From Metaphire vulgaris (Eukaryota; Annelida; Clitellata; Crassiclitellata; Megascolecidae): a stretch of DNA of 64,000 nt. Each line of letters opens with the position of its first letter. Positions within the stretch are counted from its first letter, which is position 1. The notes below the pieces were generated by a model. The model saw nothing but the letters and a program-made list of their open reading frames with translations. It was not told where the DNA came from and made no database searches. Below are positions 1 to 9,500 of this stretch, in pieces. Both the position numbers and the translations under genes were made by a program. Where the stretch lies: positions 7,915,168 through 7,979,167 of the forward strand of contig CM030834.1 of the NCBI GenBank assembly GCA_018105865.1, written 5' to 3'.

Positions 1-172
1 AACAGACACTTGGATCCTTTAACTTAGCATGACTTAACTTAGCATGATTTAAAGTGGCTTAGAAGGCATTACTGCCTGTGTGAAAGCCACTAGGGGCACT
101 AACGGGGCTTGAACCTGCTCCGTCAGCCTGACGCTCCAGCACATAACCCACTCTGCCATCTTCCGCCCCCTA
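1..172 (-). mobile_element. tRNA-derived SINE, reverse orientation
   Basis: Read on the minus strand, a tRNA-like head starts near 172. It has an A-box-like stretch at 162-148 (AGATGGCAGAGTGGG) and a B box at 115-103 (GGTTCAAGCCCCG), the two parts of an RNA polymerase III internal promoter. The rest looks like a tRNA-Leu/Ser relative. It runs into a 3' tail (about 90-1) with a small hairpin formed by GTGGCTTTCACACAG and the downstream AAGCCACTTTAAAT. The same tail recurs without a head at 23579, 26437 and 39785. The missing acceptor-stem pairing and the attached tail argue against a functional tRNA gene. Confidence 0.5.
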
Positions 173-446
173 GCGCAAGGATCAGTTCTCGGTCTGATTC
201 TGTTCTTACTGTACACTGCGGACCAGTTCAGAATAATTGAAAGGCATGGTCTAGTCTCACTTCTTTGCAGATGACTGTCAGATATATTAAAGTTGCCTGA
301 AAGAGCACAGCCTTGATTTGGCTGAAGCCATGGATACCTACATTGACAGTTTGGATGATTGGCTGAGAAAAAATTGACTGAAAATGTATCCATCAAAAAC
401 TGACTTATTGTGGTTCAGCTCTTCTTGGAATCAGAACAGTTTTCCA

Positions 447-1325
447 GTGATGTTAATCCTTGTCCTGGTCCTTGTCCTGAAGGACTCCTTAAGGACCAAT
501 TTGAAGTCCTTGTCCTTTCCTCATCCTTGGGGAGTCGGTCCTCATTCTTATCCTTGTCCTTGGGGGTTCGGTCCTCGTCCTTATCCTCGTCCTTGCAGAT
601 CAGTCCTTGTCCTGGCCTTGTAACTTAGTCCTTGAAAAATCCTTGTAAGGACCAAATTATTTGTATACCATTTTCAATTGTCCTGGCCTTGTAACTTAGT
701 CCTTGAAAAATCCTTATAAGGACCAAATTATTTGTATACCATTTTCAATTGTACTTATGTTCCAAGGTAAGAGTAGTATGTGGATTTATATTTACATAGG
801 CTACTTGCTTTGAGTTACTCTAAATGTGTGGTCATTGTTTCCTTTGTAATACCAGTTGAGGAGTTGATTCTTTAGCAGAATTCTTTGTTGCCCAGCACTG
901 TCAGCTCCAGTTGAACGAGTACTTTCTCAACGTGGTCTCATAATTAGACCTCATCATGCACACATGACTGATCAGCTGCTGGAAACACTTGTTTATTTGA
1001 AATGCAACATTGCTGTTGACTAGATTATGTTTTACAACATTCTTTTTTTGCTTTTCTAATTTTGTGATTTTAATTGAAATTGTCTTTGGTTTTTTCCTTT
1101 CTGGCTTTTTTTGACTGACAGAGGTCGGTCCTTGTCCTTGTCCTTGGGGTCAGTCCTTGTGGTCCTTGTGCTGGGGGGGGGGGGGTAAGTCCTCGTCCTT
1201 GTCCTTGGAAGGTCGGTCCTCGTCCTTATCATCATCCTTGGGGGTCGGTCCTTGTCCTTTATTCTCATCCTTGGGGGTCAGTCCTTGTCTTTATCCTTGT
1301 CCTTGGGGGTCGGTCCTTGTTAACG
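447..1325. repeat. TCCTTG-based minisatellite, two arrays
   Basis: Two arrays (about 455-640 and 1118-1320) are made of variants of the hexamer TCCTTG (and TCCTCG), organised into longer units with GGGGGTCGGTCC spacers. Between them lies a tandem duplication of about 71 bp (609-679 and 680-750) containing the motif CCTTGTAAGGACCAAATT. The block splits the LINE reading frame, so it was inserted into or grew inside the LINE. Open frames through it encode only low-complexity Pro/Ser/Leu peptides and are not genes. Confidence 0.75.
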
Positions 1326-1590
1326 TCACTGCAGTTTTCTACATTGTGATCTTCACCTCAAAGATACAACCATCCCTGCATCAACACATCTACGAAGTCT
1401 TGGAGTAATATTTGACTCAAAGCTGTCGTTTGTTGCACATGTCTTTGCAGCTGTCAGATCTTGCTTCGCGATATTGCAAAGGCTCAGCGAAATACAAGAG
1501 TTTCTTCCCACAACTGTAATTGCCAGCTTGGTGACATGTTTTTTTCATGCCCAAAGTGGATTACTGTAATAGTCTTCTCTATGGTCTACC

Positions 1591-1874
1591 CAGTGGCGTA
1601 GCGTGACTTTTGGGGGCCCAGGGGGCATCTTTGCCATGGGGGCCCCAGCGTTTCAAGGTGACGAGCAAAAAAAACCGTTATTGCCTCCTTTTTCATCCTG
1701 ACAAGCAAAAAAAAAGGTCGTCAGCATCACATCATTTCTAGGGTTCTAGGGTTAGGGTTAGGTTAGGGTTAACCCTAACCTAACCCTAGCTTAGACCCCT
1801 CTTTGGGCCCCCCTCACCCGGGGCCCGGGGGGCTGTCAACAAAGTGCCCCCCGCCCCCTCACGTTACGCCACTG
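1591..1874. mobile_element. hAT-type MITE
   Basis: Terminal inverted repeats CAGTGGCGTAGCGTGA at the left and TCACGTTACGCCACTG at the right, flanked by a perfect 8-bp target duplication GGTCTACC (1583-1590 and 1875-1882). This places it in the hAT superfamily. It is 284 bp, noncoding and inserted in the LINE RT. The centre holds a palindrome of telomere-like TTAGGG/CCCTAA repeats (about 1746-1791). Confidence 0.9.
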
Positions 1875-2310
1875 GGTCTACCTGACTGCGGGTTGAATCG
1901 CCTGCAGTTGGTGCAGAATGCAGCTGCAAGACTTGTCTTTGGTGCTGGACGTCATGTCCACATCACCCCACTAACTCACCGGCTTCACTGGCTCAAAGTT
2001 CGAGAGAGAATTGAGCATAAAGATTTTCGTCTCGTCTTCAAGTCAATAAACCAGATTGTTCCAGAGCATCTTCTAGAATAATTTGTACTGACAACATAAC
2101 GAGGTTGCAATTGTCCTTGCGCTCTGATGATCAAAGTCTTATGAAGATACCTCACTGTAAAACATCAATCAGTTCCAGGTCATTTGCTGTGTTAGGGCCA
2201 CTAATATAGAACAATCAACCAATATCAGTCAGTCCTCTGTAATCCTTCAAGAAAAACCTAAAGACATATCTGTTCCGGAAATCATATTCTTTTCATATTC
2301 ATATGCTTTA

Positions 2311-2539
2311 GATTGTATTCCATTCATTTTTTTGTTTTCTTTTTTATGTGATTAGTGTTATTTAATTTATTTGTATAGCTGGACTCTGTAATGTGCCCTT
2401 GCTCCTGACATTTGGTAATATGGCACACAATAAAGTGTCAGTTTAATAACAGAACTTGTATACCTTGCTCCACCAATAGCCCGTTGATTGGCAAACAATG
2501 CTCAAAGCTGATAGGCTCTCATTGCTGCATCTCTGACCA
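2311..2539. other. intergenic, LINE 3' remnant and AT-rich DNA
   Basis: Follows the LINE coding remains. It contains AATAAAGTG-like sequence near 2430, which could be the LINE polyadenylation region. No gene was seen. Confidence 0.4.
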
Positions 2540-2547
2540 GTTATGAT

Positions 2548-3072
2548 TAGGGCTGCGCTAACCGAGTAGTTTAGGAGTCGAGTAGGAGTCGAATAGCTTA
2601 GCGAGTACTCGAGTACTCACGTAAAACCGGAAATACATGATTTGCAAACGTTACACGTCACATAATGCTTATTAATTATTTGCCTCATGGCCCTCATTTA
2701 ACCAAAGCAGAACATTAGATACAGTTACATATCAATGTTTTGGATATTCAAGCGTTTTCAAATTTAGTATAACAGAAGTTACAGAACAGAAACTATTTTA
2801 CTGGTATACTGGCAAAAAATATGAGGTCTTCACTAGAGTTGGCCCACTGTGGACAACATCTTAACTAACTGGGGCATAACGAATAAGAATAACCTAAATA
2901 AGACTGATTATTAATTATTTGTAACAAATAACGGTAGCCAAATTTTAATGAAATTCTTTGGTTATTCTTTATTTATCTATTCTATTCTTTGTTTAGTTAT
3001 TCTATGCGAGTACTTGACTCCAAAAAAAATGACTCGAGTCGAGCGTTACTCGAGTTACTCGGCACAGCCCTA
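2548..3072. mobile_element. hAT MITE, TAGGG family (copy 1)
   Basis: Ends TAGGGCTGCGCTAACCGAG and CTCGGCACAGCCCTA are inverted repeats, extended inward by repeated GAGTCGAGTA/TACTCGAGT motifs. An 8-bp target duplication GTTATGAT flanks it exactly (2540-2547 and 3073-3080). It is 525 bp, AT-rich and noncoding. The same family occurs at 54241-54626. Confidence 0.93.
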
Positions 3073-3461
3073 GTTATGATTAGGCCAACCATTGAGGGTT
3101 ACAGAAAAGTGAACGATCACAAGATATCTGTGCATAGAATGGCAAACTCAGGGTGTAGCAAGGAATAGCAAAGTCAACAAAGAGTCATGTAACCTAATAA
3201 GTTGAACAGTTGCTGGTAAAGATACAGAATGTATCACCAGACCACACAGATTCCCAGTTGAACCCCATCTGGAAATTAACCAAAATGAATCAGCCAAACT
3301 GGATTTAATTTTTATCATTAAAAAAGAGTGCAATGTTAACATGTTGATGTCTTACCTTTTGAACTTGCAGAGTGATAAAATAGATAGTTTCATTGGCATT
3401 ACAATATGCAGTGTCAACATAATTGAAACAATCATTTATTTGTTTCTGTTTTGTGTTTCAG

Positions 3462-3536
3462 ATCAAAAGAGCATGTGAAGCTCTTAACAATGATTTGTAT
3501 GCATGGTCTAAAAAAAGAATTTTTTTATATTTTTGA
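3462..3536 (+). CDS. putative terminal exon of an unidentified upstream gene
   Basis: A strong acceptor (pyrimidine tract followed by TTTCAG ending at 3461) opens a 24-codon frame, IKRACEALNNDLYAWSKK plus six more residues, ending at TGA 3534-3536. AATAAA signals follow at 3599 and 3615. This is what a last coding exon looks like and it is not repeat-like. No partner exon was found in the repeat-filled 1-3.4 kb, so the rest of the gene would lie upstream of the window. I do not recognise the protein. A chance match to splice signals in AT-rich DNA is a real alternative. Confidence 0.33.
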   Translation: MKRACEALNNDLYAWSKKRIFLYF

Positions 3537-3900
3537 TATTTGACTGTATATTAGATTATAAAAATCAATTATAGCAATTAGTTAATTAGTTTGAGTGTAA
3601 TAAATATGATTTTTAATAAATACTTAATATATACTGCTGTTATATTGTATACAATTTTAAATACAGCATCTTACTAACAGTTATAGGTGAGTTATCATAT
3701 ATTTTTATATGCCCATTGTACACTGTACAGTGTATGTAACTATGGACAATGGACATAGCTATATATAGGTTGGACTTTAAATTTTCAATTTACCTAGTGA
3801 TTTTTCAAGTGTAACTGAAGCTTGCCTCATTTTTCTATCCATTTTAAAGTAATCAACTAAGACAATGATTTTCAAATGTTGTCAATGTTATATGCTGTTG

Positions 3901-3959
<59 letters not shown>

Positions 3960-4687
3960 ACAATTGTACATGATGACTAAAGTGATCAGCTCATATGTTG
4001 CATACATTGTTAGTCTGGTATAATCATTTTGGTTACTTATAAATTATTTCATCACACTTGATGTTGCCAATGACTTCTGACGTCTAAATTAAAACTTAAA
4101 TATATATTCGTATATTATTAATGCAAAAAGTCATAATTTCGGCCTATTGCATCAGCATGTTTTGAACCGTCCCCTATTTGTACGTACAGAATGGCTTCCC
4201 CACCCTGCCTGAAAAATTATTTTTTGCCATAGTCACAATGCATTTAGTGAACTAAAGTTGTCGCAGCTAAGAAAAGCATGAAATGTGTTTTAATGAATGC
4301 AAGCATGACAATTCTCATGACCCATTGCCTGCTCATGAGAAAGTACACTGTACTTGTGTTGAAATCTAAAGTGCATAATTTCAACTAGCCTGAGTGGTTT
4401 TTTAATTGTTATGTAGGCTACTGTATATAAATTTGTGTATATGTACAAATTCAGACAAGACCCTCCCCCTCCCGTACACATCCGTACGCAGAATCTCCTA
4501 AATCCAATTACCCCTCCCTCAATACATGCATAATATATGGATGGCCCCATACTGCTATACTTATGTTATTATCAATGGAATTTAATTTAAACTTTTACAC
4601 AAATTATTAAAATTCATTCACATGTATTATATTAATGGGACATTAGTTTCATAGGCATTTCTTTTAATTTTTCTTGCAGCAAGCACT
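3537..4687. other. intergenic AT-rich DNA
   Basis: Contains an (AT)n microsatellite at about 3904-3956 and no recognisable gene. Small open frames here have no protein-like composition. Confidence 0.5.
3904..3956. repeat. (AT)n microsatellite
   Basis: Uninterrupted AT dinucleotide run of about 26 units. Confidence 0.95.
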
Positions 4688-4990
4688 ATAGAGTCATCAT
4701 CATCATCATCATCACACTCCATAGTCCATAAGGACCGTCGGAGCCAACGGTGTAAGAGTGCTCGCCCATGGCCCTTTCCTTTCTTTGGCCATGTGTATCG
4801 CATTTTGGGTGGTGTCAAGTCCAGTCCATTCAAGAATGTCATCGATCCATCTTCTCTTTGGTCTTCCTCTTTTTCTCATACCATTTGACCTGCCCATCAT
4901 CACTGTCTTTATTATTCTGTCATCCCTCATTCTGCAGATGTGTCCAAATATCGATAATTTTCTTTCTTTGAGAGTGCTGCAGAATTTTTA
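4688..4990 (-). mobile_element. LINE ORF2 3' end with (GAT)n tail
   Basis: The minus strand encodes the familiar extreme C-terminus of a non-LTR retrotransposon polyprotein: KRGRPKRRWIDDILEW, then a tryptophan-containing tail, with stops and a frameshift. It ends in a GAT/ATG trinucleotide tail at about 4693-4715. It is truncated at the 5' side near 4990. Confidence 0.65.
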
Positions 4991-5488
4991 ACAAATTTTT
5001 TTGAAGTTAATAAATATGCTCCTGACATAAAAATTCAATTTTTTAGACTATTCAGCCATACGGTAAATAATAACAATGCCAGTATACACCAAATGCCAAA
5101 ATATTGTGGAATTGTAATGCTCTGTATTGTATGCAAAGTTGCAAACTATGCATGCATGTAGAATATTCTTAATATTTGACAGCAAGTCAATATGATAGAG
5201 AGTTTTAACTTTGTACAAAAACCAGTAATGGCTGCACTACTTTTGGATTATGCCTGTTGCTTTGTGTCATTGACTTTGAGATTACAATTTGAATTTTCAG
5301 AAATACTATTGATTATTAAGAATTTCTTAATGATCATCAAAATTCAAGGTTTAAACCAGATGTGTGTGGAAGTTGGAACTTTAGCACTATAAACTACTGT
5401 ACCTGCAGTTTTTATGTTAAGTGCCAGGTGACTTGACCAAGTTTGAACACCCAAATTAATTACTGGGTATTTTCCTAATAGATGTTAT

Positions 5489-5658
5489 CAGGGTGCGATT
5501 TGTGACCTGGAGCAGTGGGGAGGAATATGTCGAGCTTGGGGGATGTAGTTGTTGGGAAATGTAGCAGTGGGGGGATGTAGTGGTGGGGGATGTAGCAGTA
5601 GGGGGATGCAGTTGGGCAGTGGGGGAAGATTCCCCTTCCCCCTACAAATCGCACCCTG
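5489..5658. mobile_element. hAT MITE, CAGGGTGCG family (copy 1)
   Basis: Ends CAGGGTGCGATTTGTGACC and TACAAATCGCACCCTG are inverted repeats. A perfect 8-bp duplication GATGTTAT flanks it (5481-5488 and 5659-5666). The 170-bp body is a set of short direct repeats around GATGTAGCAGTGGGGG. Relatives: 10106-10258, 47834-48179, 54119-56874, 61012-61110, 62869-63006. Confidence 0.95.
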
Positions 5659-5666
5659 GATGTTAT

Positions 5667-6379
5667 AACACTTAATTGTACAGTACACACTTCCTGCTTT
5701 TGACTAGCAAATGTTGGCCTATGTTGAAATTGCCAATGTCCTAGAAAATGAATAGGCCTACCTCATGAATCTATAGTTGACAAAACTTGCACCAGCGTCT
5801 GCATCATTGAGGAAAGAAATATGACACTTGTAGACTGGAATTAACCATGCTTATTCGGCCAAGGCTTGAAGACTGTGTCTGACGGAAATTGTGTTTCGGG
5901 TTTTTGAGCAAATTTTGAGCATGCAATTTTAACTTTTGAGAACAGACAAAACTGTGATAACCTGAATGATGGTGCTAGTGGAAGTGGCGGCGGTAGCAAT
6001 GCTGATGGTAGGCTCTGTCTATTTCTCAGATCCGTTTGATACACAAATATCAGATGAGAAGATGGGTGAGTTCGTTGCCTTTGCCAGGGAGTCTGTAAGA
6101 CTTACACCCTCCTTACAGCCTCCCTGCCTTTGCCAACCTCACAGAGAATTAAATCAAAATTTAATTGCCACGTGGATTAAATGAACTTGGTGGTGGTGGT
6201 GGTGGTGGCGGTGGTAACGGGGTTTAAGATGGTTCAGTAGTAGGCCTACGTCTGCCTTGTATGTAAACCACTATCAACCTTGACTTAATGCCTTACAGTT
6301 ACATAGCATAGGTTTTCATTGCCACTACTTGGACAAGATGCTTCTATGTGTACTGGCTTAAAGGCTTCTACATTTATTA
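5667..6379. other. intergenic, upstream of IFT172
   Basis: No gene recognised. Holds short GGT/GGC triplet runs near 5980 and 6188-6216. Confidence 0.5.
6188..6216. repeat. (GGT)n microsatellite
   Basis: About nine GGT units with one GGC. Confidence 0.85.
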
Positions 6380-6567
6380 ACGCTGAAAATATTTGTTAGA
6401 CATATCATTACCCGAGCAATAAGCGCTACAGCAGAGAATGTTTGTTGACAGTTGCTTAGCATTGGTGGCGAGCGGCGATTCGTAGTCTTTCGCTGTCGTT
6501 GAATTCCTTCGTTGTGTATCGAAGGACGCTGACAATTTGCGGATTTTTCCGCGGAAAAAGAATAAAT
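6380..6567 (+). promoter_or_regulatory. IFT172 promoter and 5'UTR, with X-box-like site
   Basis: Compact stretch immediately before the IFT172 start codon, richer in CpG than its surroundings. GTTGCTTAGCATTG at 6451-6464 resembles a degenerate RFX X-box (left half GTTGCT good, right half poor). RFX factors are the known regulators of IFT genes in animals. ATTGG at 6461-6465 is a reverse CCAAT core. The transcription start is not visible. Placement is inferred from the gene start. Confidence 0.35.
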
Positions 6568-9500
6568 ATGCAATTGAAGCATCTAAAAACTCTCTTGCCT
6601 CCACAGGTAGTATTACGTTGAGTGAATGAGAAGGAGCTGAAATGTATTTTGTTATATGTTTGTGATATTTTGCTTGGGTTTGCTGAAGAAACTTGTTTTC
6701 ATTAATGATTAATCAGATAAAATGCTTATGGACAGTTTATATAGCGCTTTTATACCAATTCGCTAGTCATCAGTCAGATTGTAGCAGTATCGAAACCGTG
6801 CCGGTGAACTTGTTAGTGCCCGGGATACTCAGTCGCCGTCCTGGAGCCGTGCTGAATTAAGTTTGAGGTGGAAAGGAGCAAGCTGAATAGAAATATCGGT
6901 GGAATGTTAGAGATTTAATAGTGACAAGCTTATTTTCCAACGACAGATGGACATAATTATGTTCTCGTGATTAACGACGCTAAGATAAATAGGTCGAAAT
7001 ATGAATATGACGAAATTAAATGTTGACAGACTACATGTTGGGGGTACAAATAGGGTTGCCAGACGTCCGGCAAAGGGAGGACATGTCCTCCTTTTGGGCC
7101 TCGTGTCTTTCTTCCGGCAGGAATTGGCCTGAAATGAGAAAATGTCCGGCATTTTTGCTCACTTCATCTCTGCTGACTTGAATTTCTGTCTACTTGGCCA
7201 TGTAGTTGGCAATTGCATACTATCTTTGACACTCAATTGACAGAGAAGAGAAACCGATTGACTGCAGGAGAAATCCTTCTCACCTGCAGAAACTGACTTG
7301 CGTCTAGTTTTAGAAATGGAAATGAAAGTTACTTTGTTACTTTTTCTCGGTGTGCAAGGACCGTTTTTTGCTTGTCAAGATTTTTAACCCGATCGATATA
7401 AGTCATGAGCTGTCAGGGTCATGATGCCTGCTTTGACCCGAGCGTTGGGGAACCCACACTGCGCCATTGAGTTAGTGCATTGTGAATTTTACAGTCCATT
7501 CCTTTGTCCGGCTTTGTCCTTCTTTAAGACTTCTGTTTTCCTCCTTTGGACATGGAGGTAACTGGCAACCCTAGGTAAAAATCAGTTAGCAAAAATAATA
7601 TCAGTAAAACAGTAAGCTTGAAGTCATGAAATACTACATAGTACAAATTTACAATAGCAAAAAAGCGGGATTAAACATAAACTATGCAGGGACCAAATTT
7701 AGAGGCTCAAAAACAGGTAAGACAGGATAAATAGAATATGAAAAAGCTGTGTAGTACAGTCAGGACAATACAGGAATTCAAGCCACAGCTCCATATTGGA
7801 TTAAATTCTGGGGAAGACCTAACAGTAAGTAAAAAATGAGCGGAAAGATGGAAAGAATATTGTTGAATAATCTATAGACATAGTCACTTCTGCACACCAT
7901 AGGAACAACATTTGTTGAAAAAAGTAGATAATTTAGAAACCTCTGCTATCTAAATATGCAGAAGTCAAGTGTGCAATAAAGAAAACGGCAGTAAGAAATG
8001 CCACAACTTTGGATAAGATGCTTATAGAATTTTTGTGCAGGTGATTAAAGGGTACTTGGCAGGATTTATGATTTGAAATGTTATTATCCTAATTGTTTGC
8101 ATAATTGGTTGTGTGAATGATTCATTCTAAAACTAGGCTTATCAATTTTTTTATATTACTGAATTCACAAAACAAATGGAATTTGGAACATGTCTAATGT
8201 TTAGTACATGTCTTTAGGAAGGGGCTGCAAAGATTTGCTGTTTGGCTTATTCACCAAACAATGAGAAGCTTGCTGTTTGTACATATGACAGAGTTATTCT
8301 TCTTTATGATGAAAAAGGAGAAAAAAGAGACAAATTTTCTACAAAACCTGTAGACCAAAAGGTATTTCCACAAAGTTTCCACAACTTTTGAACTTTGTCA
8401 GAATTGTAGATTATCAGTATATTAGATTAGATATTAGATATTAGATATAGTAGATTATCATTCTGTGATTGTATTAATTTAGAAAGCTTTGAATGATTTG
8501 CTTTGGTTTGATTTTGACAGATCTCTTCTCTGACATTGGTGTTTTAATTTTCAGGAATATTTGGACTTTTTAATAAAGCCTTGCATATAACTAGCATATT
8601 TAGGTGGTTATTGCAAATTGTTTGGTTCACAAAAGTTATAGAAGTTTTAGCAGATGATGGACAGCAGTCTTGATTGTAACTCACTTATTCATAAAATTTC
8701 CTTATTACTTTTTATGCTTGTCATTTTCCTAAAAAAATTGAGTCTAAATACATCTGTCTTGCCACTCCAGCTATATGATGTTGGATCAGTCAACCTCTTG
8801 ACAATCCACCTCTGCATCTTCTAATTTGCAGATAGATGAGGTTTCTATCAATGTGTGATGGTATGGATTTTTGAAGTGCTTTATTGTGAGGACAATGGTG
8901 CAAAAACTAGTGATTTGCAGTAAAATGGCATATGCTGTTATCAGCTACTCTCTTAAATCCTGAGCTATCAACTGTGAATTATGTAATGTGTTCAAGTAGT
9001 CCTCCTAGGACAATTTACCACATAAATCTTAACTTTCAGTAATAATAATAATAATAAATTCAGAATTTTACTATAATATACTATTTAAATAAAAGCATGT
9101 AGTGGAGCTGCTACAACAACTGTAAGTCACATAGTGATGGAAACTGAAGAAAAGGTTTGGTATGCACATGTTTTAGTATGGCAAAAAGAGCTACATGGTC
9201 AAAGGACTGGCGTTCTCACCTGATGGCACAAAGCTTGCTATTGGTCAAACAGATGACATACTCTTTGTCTATAAGATTGGGTCTGACTGGTAAGTTCTTC
9301 ATATTTGTCTTGAAAGAAATCATAAGTTAATTTCAATCCTCAAGCATCAGGTTCACACCGCAGAATACTGCCGCGCAGTAAATATCTCACTTAGACTTAT
9401 TATTCTTGGAGTAATCTTTCAGAAATAAATTTTAAAAGCAGACGGTTTAAGTACCGATGGTGACAGATGTAGTAGTTGTTATCATAATAGATCTATAAAG

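Larger units (their letters stand above)
173..2310 (+). mobile_element. CR1/L2-like LINE fragment, interrupted
   Basis: Broken reverse-transcriptase coding sequence. From 173 the frame reads AQGSVLGLILFLLYTAD and then an FADDCQ catalytic-loop relative of the FADD/YADD motif near 265, interrupted by stops. The RT resumes near 1330 (LGVIFDSKL at about 1400; the DYCNSLLYGLP core at about 1563-1590) and continues after a MITE insertion at 1875 with LQLVQNAAARLVF and LHWLKVRERI, typical of the C-terminal part of CR1/L2 RT. The final piece (about 2100-2310) has the usual WN-P-S and LKTYLF type ending. Frameshifts, stops and two insertions make it dead. Confidence 0.7.

Noticed and set aside
384..628. 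Proline/serine/leucine-rich + frames
   Set aside because: They read through the TCCTTG minisatellite.
1741..1795. True telomere or chromosome end
   Set aside because: Only a few TTAGGG units, in palindromic form inside a MITE with its own target duplication.
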